From the NCBI GenBank assembly GCA_900491605.1, contig UESW01003880.1, positions 1,719,119 through 1,783,118 on the forward strand: a DNA stretch of 64,000 bases. The letters are read 5' to 3'. Positions 42,735 to 53,559 of this stretch are shown here, in pieces. Below the pieces are notes generated by a model that saw only the letters and a list, made by a program, of their open reading frames with translations, was not told where the DNA came from and made no database searches. The number at the start of each line of letters is the position of its first letter. The stretch's first letter is position 1. A program made the position numbers and the translations under genes. The DNA comes from Calamus simplicifolius. Its lineage: Eukaryota > Streptophyta > Magnoliopsida > Arecales > Arecaceae.

Positions 42735-44025
42735 TTAGACAGAGACCAACTCCGCGTTGGCAACAAATACCAACTCCGCGTCGGCACCAAAGATCAACTC
42801 CGCGTTGGCACCAAAGACCGACTCCGCGTCGGTACCAAAGACCAACTCCGCGTGGGCAACAAAGACCGACTCCGCATCGGCACCAAAGACCGACTCCGCG
42901 TTGGCACCAAAGACCAACTCCGCATCGGCACCAAAGACTGACTCCGCGGCACCAAAGACCAACTCCGCGTTGGCAACAAAGATCGACTCCGCGTCGGCAC
43001 TAAAGATCGACTCCACGTTGGCACCAAAGACCAACTCCGCGTCGGCACTAAAGACCAACTCCGCGTTGGTAACAAAGACCGACTCCGTGTCGGCACCAAA
43101 GACCAACTCCGCGTTGGCACCAAAGACCAACTCCGCGTTGGCACCAAAGACCGACTCCGCGTCGGCACCAAAGACCAACTCCGCGTTGGCACCAAAGATC
43201 GACTCCGCGTCGATACCAAAGATCGGCTCCGCGTCGGCAACGAAGACCGGCTCCGCGTCGGCCTAAGACCAGCACCTCTAAGGTCGGCACCTCCAAGACC
43301 GACGGCCCCCAAAGGCCGACACCCGATGGCCCCAAAGGCCGACATCTCCAAGGCCGACGACTCAAGACCGATGGCTTCAAGACCGATGGCTAAAGACCGA
43401 CGGCTCAAGATCGACGGCTCCAAGACCGACGGCTCAAGACCGACGGCTCCAAGACCGACGGCCCCAAAGGCCGACACCTGACGGCCCCCAAAGGCCGACA
43501 TCACCAAAGACCGACTCCGCGTCGGCACCAAAGACCAACTCCGCGTTGGCAACAAAGACCGACTCTGCGTCGGCACCAAAGACCGGCTCCGCATCGGCAA
43601 CGAAGACCGGCTCCGCATCGGCACCAAAGACCGGCACCCCAAAGGCCAGCACCTCCAAGACCGACGGCCCTCTAAGGCCGACACTCGATGGCCCCCAAAG
43701 GCCGACACCCGACGGTCCTAAAGGCCGACATCTCCAAGATCGACGGCTCAAGACTGACGGCCCCAAAGGCCGACACCCGACGGCCCCCAAAGGCCGACAT
43801 CACCAAAGACCGGCTCCGCATCGGTAACAAAGACCGACTCCGCGTCGGCACCAAAGACCGACTCCGCGTCGGCACCAAAGACCAACTCCGCGTTGGCAAC
43901 AAAGACCAACTCCGCGTTGGCACCAAAGACCGACTCCGCATCGGCACCAAAAACCGGCTCCGCGTCAGCAACAAAGACCGACTCCGCGTCGGTACCCAAG
44001 ACCGGCTCACTGTCGGCACCCTCAA
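42735..44025 (+). repeat. 24-bp minisatellite spacer of the gag-only element
   Basis: Tandem units ACCAAAGACCGACTCCGCGTCGGC, with CGTTGG and CATCGG variants, fill 42735-43265 and 43500-43640 and again 43795-44010. Between them are GGCCGACACCCGACGGCCCC-type units like those in the LTR (43265-43500, 43640-43795). Since 24 is a multiple of three, every frame without a stop in the unit stays open; ORFs up to 304 codons on both strands result and should not be read as proteins. Confidence 0.93.
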
Positions 44026-44429
44026 GCTCAAGACCTGCGGATTCCAATCAATAGAGTTTCCTGGGAGGTAGACAAACCCCCAAGCTGGTTCAAAGGGAGC
44101 TCACTGGCATCGCGGCCCACGGGACACCACTCGCCCTCGGCACGGCGGTGCCCCCGAGTCTGTTAAGACCCTAAAGGCCCCGTACCCCACTGAGCACCCC
44201 TCGCAGCGGTTCTCACACCCCTGAGGCGGTTCAAAAGGAACCTGATGCTCTCAGCTCTTAGGTCACCCTCTTGGGTTCAAAAGACTTCCAGACCCCGCGT
44301 TGGGAGAGGATTATTAGCCACCCTTAGCTAGCCAAAGAAGGCACGCAGACGTCCATCCAAGGCAGCGCAAGGTGCCAAGGTAAAAGTTCTACACTCCTTT
44401 CGCTTAGCTGGTGCAGAGCACGCAAGCTC

Positions 44430-44448
44430 AAGGAGTGTGGGGGGCATT
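44430..44448 (+). other. Polypurine tract of the gag-only element
   Basis: AAGGAGTGTGGGGGGCATT directly before the 3' LTR at 44449. Confidence 0.7.
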
Positions 44449-46294
44449 TGATGGAGCCAGTTGACCCCATAAAGATTAAAAAAAAATTTCGACATTTCCA
44501 AGACCATCGGCCCCAAAGGCCGACACCCGAAGACCGACGGCCCCAAGGGACGACGCCTGATGGCCCAAAAGGCCGACACCAGATGGCCCCGAGGGCCGAC
44601 ACCTGATGGCCCCGAAGGCCGACGCCCGATGGCTCCAAAGGCCGATGCCAGACAGCCCTGAAGGCCGACGCCAGACGGCCCGAAGGCCGACGCCCGATGG
44701 CCACAAAGGTCGACACCAGACGGCCCCGAAGGCCAACGCCCGATGGCCACAATGGCCGACACCTCCAAGTCCGGCACCTCCAAGACCGGCACCTTCAAGG
44801 CCGGCACCTCCAAGACCGGCACATCAAAGGCCGGCACCTCCAAGATAATCGGCCTCAAAGGCCGACACCTCCAAGACCGGCACCTTCAAGGCTAGCACCT
44901 CCAAGACCGGCACATCAAAGGCCGGCCCCTCCAAGACAGTCGGCCTCAAAGGCCAACACCACCAAGACCGGCACCTTCAAGGCCGGCATCTCCAAGACAG
45001 GCGGACCCCGGCGTCTCCACGCTAGGCGGCCCCGGTTCCCAATCGGCCACGGCGTCTCCAAGCTAGGCGGCCCCGGCATGTCCAAGCGAGTCGGCCCAGG
45101 CATGTCCAAGCGAGTCGGCCCCGGCTTGTCCAAGCTAGGCGGCCCCGGCATCTTCCCAGTCGGCCCCGGCACCTCAGGATGGCCCCGGCGCTTCCATCCT
45201 AGACGGCCCCGTCTGATCCAAATCGGCCCCGGCACCTCTCAGCCGGCCCTGGCGCTTCCATCCTAGCCGGCCCCGCCTGATCCAAATCGGCCCCGGCACC
45301 TCTCAGCCGGCCTCGGCGCTTCCATCCTAGCCGGCCCCACCTGATCCAAATCGGCCCCGGCACCTCTTAGCCGCCCCGGCGCTTCCATCCTAGACGGCCC
45401 CGCCTGATCCAAGTCAGCCCCGACGCTTCCATCCCAGCTGGCCCAGGCACCTCTCGGCCGGTCCCGATGCTTCCTTCCCAAGCGGCCCCGGCATCTCCTG
45501 TCCCGCCGAGTTGGCCAAGGCCATCCTCGGCCGGCCCGACTCGGCCCCGGCATCTCCTGTCCCTCCGAGTCGGCCAAGGCCATCCCAGGCCGGCCCGACT
45601 CGGCCCCGGCGTCGCCTGTCCTGCTGAGTCGGCCAAGGCCATCCCCGGCTGGCCCGACTCGGCCCCGCATCTCCAGTTCCGCCGAGTCGGCCAAGGCCAT
45701 CCCAGGCCGGCCCGACTCGGCCCCGGTGTCTCCTGTCCCGCCGAGTCGGCCAAGGCCATTCCCGGCTGGCCCAACTCGGCCCCGACGTCTCCAGTTCCCA
45801 CCAGATCAGCCCCAGCGGTTCAAGGAACCGCTCTCTGACATGCGCCGCCCGACAGCACCAGACGCGTGCGGCTCGATAGTGCCGACGCGCGCCGCCCGAC
45901 AACCCCGCCAGCTGATGGGACGTGGCCCACTGACCGGCCCAGATTCACGCGAGGGCTCAGCAGATCTTCTGATTCATGCAATCCCACGTGATCATGCCAG
46001 AATCAACCCCTATAAAAAGGTGAATCCACCTGGTAAATAGGTACGCGCGATAACCCCCGAAATCGCCATCTCTACTCTAAAAGTGATTCCTCCTCTCGGA
46101 GATCCCTCTTCTCCATACAAAATAGGGCTCACTCGAGCCCTTCTTCAGCTATGACCTTAGTCACTAACTTGGCCGTCGGAGGGTCCCGTCGGAGCCCCCT
46201 CCAGCCCCGGGACTTTCTTGCAGGCAACCCGGAGGCGAGGATTCGAGGAGCGCCTCCGTTTCCGACGTCCAGGGAAGGTGATCGAGCGTCATCA
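44449..46294 (+). repeat. 3' LTR of the gag-only element
   Basis: 1846 bp, homologous to 39015-40888 over its length, with small copy-number changes in its internal repeats (five copies of the 59-60-bp unit, 45497-45795, against about seven). The TATA box CCTATAAAAAGG is kept at about 46010. It ends CATCA and is followed by CCTGC and then about 30 bp of the kinase intron. Confidence 0.93.
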
Positions 46295-46329
46295 CCTGCC
46301 TCAGGCTGGGAATTAAAAAGTCCCAATAC

Positions 46330-46995
46330 CTTGTAAACTGGACCAAATCCACCTTGTCCAAGTTTATTTGCATCAGAAAAGTTATTTGTAGCTGCTTGTA
46401 TGATTGCCAGCTCTATACAAGATAAGTCTCTGCCAGGTAGATCATCCAGCATAGTTTCTTTTCTCCTATCTGCAAAAGAATAGAAAACATGGACGCATGT
46501 TGCACATTTTCTACCAGAAACTTGGTCAGTATAAGAAACATCGGCAAGTGCTTACTGCTCCTTCTCAGTTGCCATGTAAAGAAGAATAAAAGAACCAAGA
46601 GAACCGCGAAAAATGCTGCAGCACTGACAGCAATGACCTTAGATTTGGATGATCTTCCTGTTCAAACATAAGTTTTTACATGAATTGAATCAACAAACGT
46701 TCCAACCATGCAATACTTTGTTGTCAAATTTTGGAAAGCAAACTAATAGTAAAAATGAGCTACTAGAGCAGAGAGCAGAGATGAAATTATGGCTAAAGAA
46801 AGTTAAAATAAAACCACTCAAATAATGAAAACTTTTTAAGAACAATTAGCATAAAGGATCGAATGGATGCAGTGCTTTTGAAATTTCAGTGTATATTTTG
46901 CACGTGAGAAGTGCAGGTTCAATCAACTAGAAGAGTACTCACCTCCTTCCCCAGTAGGTCTTGTCTAAGTCGCAGGCATCCCGGATGCTATCACT
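46330..46995 (-). pseudogene. Receptor-like kinase pseudogene, exons 1 (tail) to 3
   Basis: Minus strand. Exon 3, 46469-46330: LPGRDLSCIELAIIQAAT then LGQGGFGPVYK, the glycine-rich ATP loop, ending at a GT donor in phase 0. That phase joins exactly to exon 4 at 38963. Exon 2, 46657-46556: KSKVIAVSAAAFFAVLLVLLF with a single membrane span followed by WQLRRSS stop-transfer residues. A further exon end is suggested at 46995-46943 (CDLDKTYWGR before a GTGAGT donor), cut by the LTR that begins at 46995. The extracellular domain is therefore not in the window. These exons look undamaged, unlike the downstream ones. G-type lectin and cysteine-rich kinases are both possible identities. Confidence 0.85.
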
Positions 46996-47942
46996 GATGT
47001 ATTAAAGAAATTATAGACTTTGATGTGGCTGATTGAGCCGCGTTAGAGTTGACGAAAGAAGCAATTAACGGAACCTCAGCCTCGGACTCCGAGGCCTCCT
47101 CGGCCTTGGCCTCAGAGACCCTCTCAGCCTCCGAGGCCCCCTCAGCCTCAGACCCCAGGTCCCCTCGGTTCCTGGCTGCGGATCCCTTTGGCCTCGGACC
47201 TCATGTCCCCACAGCCTCAGTAGCCTCCGAGACCCCCTCGGCCTCGGACCCCAGGTCCCCTCGGCTTCGGCTGCGGATCCCCTTAGACTCGGACCTCGAG
47301 TCCCCTCAGCCTTGGACCTCATGTCCTCTCGGTCTCAGTTGCGGGTCCCCTTGGCCTCGGACCTCATGTTCCCTCGGCCTCGGACCTCATGACCCCTCGG
47401 CCTCGGACTCTAGGTCCCCACTACCTCAAGCCGCCTGATACTACCACGTGGCCCACTGACTACCTGCAGCTACTACGTATCCCACTAACTATCCACAATT
47501 GCGTGTGGCCACTATTTGTAGCGGCACCTGTCTGACACGACTAGGCCCACCTGTCACCTGTTGCACCATGCCTGGCAGGTGACTGAAAAGGTAAGACACC
47601 TCTGACATGCTTAGTGTCGGTTGTGACCTATCTTTGTCAGCCTGGCTACTTGCCCGCTACCGAATAACAACGCCTTGGAATTAGCCACCTTTCGAGAGCT
47701 GGAAGGGGAATCTTCGAGAACATGTATAAGAACCTACACTCACAACGAGGAAAGGGATCTGAACTCAAGCTCTCTAGCTATTTCCTATTAGCTCTATTTT
47801 TTTGCTATTCCCGAGTTGCTTACTTGAGTGTCGGAGGGTCTCCACCGGTGCAACCGGTCTCCGGGGACTTTCTTGTAGGAGCTTCTTCGAGGAGGAGGAT
47901 CTCCGTTTTCCAGCGTTAGAGGAACATGACTTGGCGACAACA
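46995..47942 (+). repeat. 5' LTR of the Tat-type element
   Basis: Begins with TGATG where the kinase exon ends and finishes GACAACA at 47942, one base before the primer site. It contains the CCTCGGCCTCGGACC repeat block (47085-47420), which creates Ser/Pro/Ala ORFs. The TATA box ATGTATAAGAACC is near 47722, followed by ACTCACAACGAGGAAAGG as in the LTR at 1008-1986. The left border is inferred, as the mate LTR is not in the window. Confidence 0.72.
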
Positions 47943-47943
47943 G

Positions 47944-47962
47944 ATTGGCACGCCAGGTAGGG
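47944..47962 (+). other. Primer binding site of the Tat-type element
   Basis: TTGGCACGCCAGGTAGGGG directly after the LTR; nearly the same as at 40890. Likely arginine-tRNA type, from memory of tRNA ends. Confidence 0.65.
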
Positions 47963-48027
47963 GGGAGGAGAAAAGTAATCTTCAAACCAGCCAGCTACAG
48001 ACTCTTCTTCCCTGAGTAGTTGAGAAG

Positions 48028-49668
48028 ATGATGGTGACACATGCACAGGAGGTCTCCACCAGCAACGCCAGGGAGCTGAGCCGTCGAAGGCCGGTCCACT
48101 CGCTCCCCAGGTTGGCGTTCCCATACTGCCATCGCCACCACCACCATGGCAGGACAATCGAATCACCGCCATGACCATGCAAGTCCAATCACTGGTGGCA
48201 GCGGTCTAGGTGCTACAGCAGTAGCTGGTAGTCACGCAGCGACACCCGGAACCACCCTCATCAGTCCCGGGTGTGTTCGAACCAAGCCAGCATTCCATCC
48301 AAGGGAGGTCTCCCCTCCAGGAGGTTCTCCATCATCGTGCTTTGCCCAGACATCATCGCCGGGAGGCTTCCAAGAGGCCCCAATCCCTTTCTCGCCACGC
48401 CAGCGCTTCTCCTAAGCGGCAGCATGAGAAGGATGCGGAGCACACACATTTGCATCGCTGCCACCCCTCTCTGTCCTTAGAATCTTCGAGGGAGGGGTCC
48501 TTTGACGGCCGAATCGTTCGCCGGGCTTAGCAACGGCTAGATGAATACAACCAGCAGCTGAAGGAGCTCAGCCGCAGGATCACCAACCCATCAGAGGCGA
48601 ATTACGACAGCCATCCTCTGCTTCCCTACAGCATCATGGAGAAGCCGATCTTGACCCGGTTCTGTCTCCTTCAGCTGGATCTGTACGATGGCACCATCGA
48701 TCCCCTGGACCATCTGAAGAGTTACAAGGTCCTGATGCAGGTCTGAGGGCGACCGAATCTTTTCTTTGCATCACCTTCCCTGCTACCCTAAGGAAGGCAA
48801 CTCGAGCTTGGTACTTCCGTTTGCCGCCGCGTAGCATCAACTTCTTCCAGTAGCTGGAGAGGCCTTTTTGGCTCACATTGATGCATGCCGAAAGATCTCG
48901 CAGGTGGCGGATAGCTTGTTCTCCATCTAGCAGAGGAGCGGTGAGTCGCTGAGGGACTTTGTCACTTGGTTCAAGGAAGCAGCCCTTGATATCTACAACC
49001 TCGAGGACTCGGTGGCCACTCTGGCCTTGAAGTGAGGGCTCCGTCCCTCTCGTTTCGCCTACTCCCTTGATAAGAAGCCGCCCGGTTCTTACGCCAAACT
49101 GCTGAGTTGGGCACAGAAGTATATTCGCACCGATGAGGCTGACTCCTTCCAATGTGAGGTGGATGTGAGCTCCAGCAAGAAGCAAGTCCGTTCCGAGCCT
49201 GCTGAGGCTCGACCCAGGAGGCTTGAGCCTCCTCGCCGACCAGACAATCAACCGCGAGTGCTCGCTCCCAGGGAGGGACCCTTCACCCCTTTGCTCACCC
49301 CAATATCCCACATCCCGATGGAGATCAATGGTAGGTCGTATCTTCAGTACCCTCTTCCCATGAAGCCAGGGACCCCTCGTAACAAAAACTTCTACTGTCG
49401 CTTTCACCGGGATCACGATCACGACACCGAAGACTGTCGCCTGCTAAAGAAGGCAATTGAGGACCTCATCCAGCATGGCCACCTAAGGAAGTTCATCCAG
49501 AGAGGAAACCAGAGTGCACCCAGCCCGTTGGCACCTCCACCACCTCAGGTCAGCGTCGATAACATCCTGACCGAGAAGACTATGGCCATGATTTCTTGGA
49601 GGGCAGGCAGCGCCTCCAAGAGGCCACGGGAGAATAAGGGACTAGATTCTGTAATTTTCTTTTTTTAA
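48028..49668 (+). pseudogene. Tat-type gag, broken
   Basis: ATG at 48028 reads MMVTHAQEVSTSNARELSRRRP, then shifts frame. The gag core appears at 48690-49110 in more than one frame (LYDGTIDPLDHLKSYKVLMQ, VADSLF, SLRDFV, ALDIYNLEDSVATLALK) with stops such as TGA at 48745. From 49159 a 169-codon frame is open: a basic linker, then FTPLLTPISHIPMEI, YCRFHRDHDHDTEDC (knuckle, 49393-49437, with Asp where Gly is usual) and IQHGHLRKFIQRG. It is homologous to the gag at 40979-42549, by eye over most of its length. Confidence 0.87.
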
Positions 49669-49683
49669 AGGAACTTAGAGGGG

Positions 49684-50480
49684 GTGGTTAACAACAATGA
49701 TGACAGCATCGTCGTGTCAATGACGATCGCGAAGCACCTCATAAAAAGAATCTTAGTTGACAGTGGAAGCTCGGTTAATGTTTTGAATTATGATGCCTTT
49801 GTTCGAATGGACTTGTCCCCTGACTCCCTTCGGCCTATTACCACACCCCTGATGGGCTTCACCAGAGACTCCATGAGGGTTGAGGGAGAGATCATCCTTC
49901 CGGTCACTGCCGGAATGCCACCGTGTTAAAGCACAGTCTTCATAAATTTTCTAGTTGTCTGGGTTCCCCTGGCCTACAACGCCATCCTCGAAAGATCCGG
50001 GCTGAATCTCTTGGATATTGTCATCTCCACCAAGAGGTTGCTCGTTAGGTTTCCCACCGACAAAGAAGTTGGGGAGATGCGGGGAGAGCGGAACCCGGTG
50101 CCACTCTATTATCATACGGCCCCCAGCCCTCAGGGGGCGACGACTGCACCAGCACCAGAATCGCTCGACCCTTGAGATTTGGAGAGGAGAGGGGAGCCAA
50201 CCAAGCATCTGTTAACTTTTCCGCTAGGGGAGGACTCGATGAGGATAGTCTAGATCAGAGCCCTGCTCTCCGAGGAGGCGTGCGATTAACTTCTCACTTT
50301 CCTACGGGCCAATTCCAACAACTTCGCATGGTCGATGTTTGACATGCTAGGAATACTCGGGGAGGTGATTACCCATCAATTGAATATCAACCCAGGATGT
50401 CGACCCATCCGGCAGAAGAAGAGGGGCTTCGCCCCTGATCGGTAGAAGAAGAGGAGCTTCTCCCCCAATTGATAGAAGGC
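49684..50480 (+). pseudogene. Tat-type aspartic protease and linker to RT
   Basis: A frame of 81 codons from 49684 reads MTIAKHLIKRILVDSGSSVNVLNYDAF, with the catalytic D-S-G at about 49760, then MGFTRDSMRVEGEIILPV. It stops at 49927. Continuing pieces AYNAILERSGLNLLDIVISTKRLLVRFPT follow in another frame to about 50060, and WSMFDMLGILGEVITHQLNINPGCRPIRQKKR at about 50328-50425 leads to the RT. The active-site motif is intact. Confidence 0.85.
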
Positions 50481-51730
50481 TATTGACGAGGAGGTTCGTA
50501 AGTTGGTGGCCGCCAGCCACATTCAGAGGTCCACTATTCCGACTGGCTGGCCAATGTGGTAATGGTTCGTAAAGCCAGCGTAAGCTGGAGGATGTGTGTC
50601 GACTTCACCGATCTTAACAAGGCATGCCCCAAGGACAGCTTCCCATTGCCTCGGATCGACCAGCTGGTGAACGCCACGTCTGGCCACGAGACCCTCAGTT
50701 TCATGGATGCCTTCTTAGGATATAACCAAATCAAGATGGACCCGACGAACGAGGAGGCTACTTCATTTGTGACCAAAAAGGGCATACACTGTTACAAGGT
50801 AATGCCCTTCGAATTAAGAATGTTGGGGTCATCTATCAGAGGCTGATGAATAAGGTCTTTGAAGACCAGATTGGACATAACATGGAAGTGTACGTGGACG
50901 ACATACTGGCCAAGAGCATCCATACCGCTGACCACATTGCTGACTTGGCGGAGACCTTTAGCAATCTTCATCGATTCTAGATGAGGTTGAACCCCCGCAA
51001 GTGTGCTTTCGGAGTTACGATAGAAAAGTTCCTAGGCTTCATGGTGACGCAGCGGGGGATCGAGGCAAACCTGACAAGATCTGAGCCATCCTCCACATGA
51101 GGCTCCCTGCTAGCAAGAAGGAGGTGCAGCGCTTAACTGAGAGGGTGGCAGCCTTGAGCCGTTTTCTATCCAAGTCGGTAGAGAGATGCCTGCCTTTCTT
51201 CAAGGCACTGCATAAGGTCAATGGCTTCGAGTGGACAAAGGAGTATCAGAAGGCCTTCGAGGAGCTGAAGGAATTCCTATCCACTCCGCCGCTGCTATCC
51301 AAGCCGCATAGCAGGGAGGAGCTTTTCCTCTAGCTTGTGGCTTCCCCCGAGGCCATCAGCTCCGTGCTCACCCGCATGGATGCTGACGGGATGCAGAGGT
51401 TGGTTTATTACACCAGCAATATGCTTTACAATGCGAAGAGCAGGTATTCCAGAACCGAAAAGATCATTTTTGCTCTAATCGTCTCCGCTCAGCATTTTAG
51501 GCCTTATTTCTAAGCCCATCCTATTGTGGTGCTTACGAACCAGCCCCTACGGATGATCTTATCCCATCTTGACACCTCCAATCGACTGGTGAAGTGGGCC
51601 ATCAAGCTTGGTGAGTTTGACATGTCCTTCCGGCCAAGGTCGGCGATAAAGTCCCAGATGTTAGCCGACTTCTTGGTCGAGTGCACGTGGGCCGAGGAGC
51701 AACCGGAGAAACCACACTTAGAGTCCTCGG
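50481..51730 (+). pseudogene. Tat-type reverse transcriptase and first RNase H, broken
   Basis: RT: MCVDFTDLNKACPKDSFPLPRID at 50589-50660, LSFMDAFLGYNQIKM at about 50695-50740, VMPFELRM at 50800, a frameshift near 50822, then YVDDILAKS at 50891-50917 with both Asp kept. FLGFMVTQRGIEAN follows at about 51030. RNase H: LVYYTSNMLYNAKSRYS (51400), IIFALIVSAQHFRPYF (51465), then LGEFDMSFRPRSAIKSQMLADFLVE. Stops at 50979, 51333 and 51511 and shifts separate the pieces. Confidence 0.88.
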
Positions 51731-51749
51731 ACATGATGGCCAAGGCTAA

Positions 51750-52160
51750 AGGGGAGGATTGGATCCTTCATGTGGATGGTGCGTCTAACTCTAGGGGAGT
51801 GGAGCCGGGCTCATCCTCACAAGCTTAGGGGGAGAGGTGGTGGAGTACGCTCTTCGTTTCCTTTTCCCCATCACCAATAACCAGGCGGAGTATGAAGCCT
51901 TGTTAGCAAAATGAAGTTGGCCAGGGAGCTCGGAGCAAAGCATCTTAGAGCCTTCACTGACTCTCAACTTGTCTCCAAGCAAGTTGCGGGGGAGTACGAG
52001 GACCAAGATCCAACCGTGTCCCGTTACCTGAGTAAGGTCCAATCCCAGGCCTCCCTTTTTACTTACTTCCATGTCAGTTAGATTTCCAGAGGTGAGAACG
52101 CTAGAGCTGATGCATTGTCCCATTTGGCCACTTCGGCCGATGGGGCCTTGTGAACAACGT
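51750..52160 (+). pseudogene. Second (archaeal-type) RNase H of the Tat-type element
   Basis: DWILHVDGASNSRG at about 51757-51798 is the start of a complete RNase H separate from the one above. It is followed, after frameshifts at about 51805 and 51912, by LGGEVVEYALRFLFPITNNQAEYEALLA, LRAFTDSQLVSKQVAGEYE and ENARADALSHLAT. These carry the D, E and D of the active site. A second RNase H after the RT-linked one is the diagnostic trait of the Tat lineage of plant Gypsy elements. Confidence 0.87.
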
Positions 52161-53486
52161 ACATGGAGCATCTGGAGGTCCCGATCATCGAAGCTACAGA
52201 GGAGGCCCTACTAATCATGCAGGAGTCCTCTTGGATGGATGCTTACATTCGATACCTTACTGATGGCGCCCTCCCCAAAGACTCAGCTGAGGCTAAGCTA
52301 CTCAAGCAATGAGCTCCTAAATTTTTGATAATGGATGGGCGGCTCTACCGAAGGTCCTTCTCATACCCAATTCTCAGATGCGTTGGCCCCACGGAAGCCG
52401 ATTACATCCTCCGCGAGATTCACAAAGGCATATGTGGGAGTCATCTGGGGGCAGAGTGCTAGCATACAAGGCCCTGCACCAAGGATACTACTGGCTCACG
52501 ATGAAGGAGGATGCCTCCGAGCTAGTTTGGAGCTGCGACAACTATCAACAACATGCCAACATCCAGCGACAGTTGACTTCTCAGCTGAGCCCCCTGGTGG
52601 CCCCATGACCCTTCACACAATGGGGAATGAACATCCTGGGACCGTTTCCATTAGCCTCCAGCTAGCGTAGGCTCTTGCTAGTTTTCGTCGACCACTCACT
52701 AAGTGGGTTGAGGCCGAGGCGCTGGCTAAGATGACCGAGAGCAAGGTAAAATTCTTTTTCTAGAAATCCATAATCTGTCGGATCGGATTGCCGCATAACC
52801 TCGTCACCGATAACAACTGGCAATTCAAAAATGCTCCCTTCAGAGGATTCTATACCGAGTTGGACATCCATCAGCGGTTCACCTCTGTCGGTTACCCCTA
52901 GACTAATGGGGTGGCCGAGGTAACAAACCGCAATATCCTTCAAGGACTCAGGGCACGGCTAGACGACTTTAAAGGAAGATGGATGGAGGGACTCCCCAAC
53001 ATGCTATGGGCCTACCATACGACGCTGTGAGCTCCCATCGAGGAGACCCCCTTTAGCCTCGTCTTCTGGTCTGAGGCTGTCATCCCTATGGAAATTGGCA
53101 TCCCGAGTCCCCGAACGGAGTCTTATGATGGGGAGGACAACTCGAGCCAGTTGCGGGCCAACCTTGACCTCGTGGAGGAGGCCCATGATCGGGCGCGGCT
53201 CAAGATGGCTGCCTACCGACAGCAAACTGCCAGGTACTACAATGCTCGTGTCTGCCCCAAGACGTTCCTGCCAGGAGACCTGGTCCTCAGACGAGTGAAG
53301 GTCTCAAAGCCGATGGAAGGAGGCAAGCTGTCGCCAAACTGGAAAGGACCGTATCGGCTCACCAAGGCCCTCCATCATGGAGCATATCGAATTGAAGGAC
53401 TGGATCGGAGTCGCTCCCCCGAACTTAGAATTCTAACAACCTTCATCGGTATTATCAGTAATGTACACTTTGACACTGGGCTATGA
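52161..53486 (+). pseudogene. Tat-type integrase with lost catalytic residue
   Basis: Zinc-binding part: REIHKGICGSHLGAE (His pair, about 52410-52452) and SCDNYQQHAN, where the second zinc Cys is a Tyr. Core: FTQWGMNILGPFP at about 52612-52650, where the first catalytic Asp codon is AAC (Asn, 52630-52632). The second Asp is in VTDNNWQF (about 52803) and the Glu in NGVAEVTNRN (about 52907). The C-terminal 132 codons (53088-53483) are open: PSPRTESYDG, LVEEAHDRARLKMAAYRQQTARYYN and GDLVLRRVKVSKPMEGGKLSPNWKGPYRL. No chromodomain. The product would be inactive. Confidence 0.87.
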
Positions 53487-53559
53487 AGCATTTGTACTCT
53501 TTTGGATTTGCCTCCAATATTCTTGACTAATAAAAATATGTTCAAGTAACTTAGCTTTT

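Larger units (their letters stand above)
39015..46294 (+). mobile_element. Gag-only Gypsy-type retroelement (TR-GAG-like) inserted in the kinase intron
   Basis: LTRs at 39015-40888 and 44449-46294 start TGATG and end CATCA. The 5-bp target duplication CCTGC is perfect (39010-39014, 46295-46299). Between the LTRs lie a primer site, a gag with zinc knuckle, and about 1.3 kb of 24-bp minisatellite, but no protease, reverse transcriptase, RNase H or integrase. This is the layout described for plant terminal-repeat retrotransposons carrying only gag. It must use proteins of another element to move. The gag resembles that of the Tat-type element at 46995. It sits in the intron between kinase exons 3 and 4, which without it would be about 80 nt. 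Confidence 0.93.

Noticed and set aside
44606..45902. Pro/Arg/Gly-rich ORFs on both strands
   Set aside because: Same repeat effect in the 3' LTR; no domain, and frames are not kept between the two LTRs.
47049..47438. 129-codon Ser/Ala/Pro-rich ORF
   Set aside because: Encoded by the CCTCGGCCTCGGACC repeat block of the Tat LTR, before the TATA box; not a gene.
48634..49422. 262-codon minus-strand ORF
   Set aside because: Opposite to the Tat gag core, which has recognisable motifs on the plus strand; no domain seen in the minus frame.
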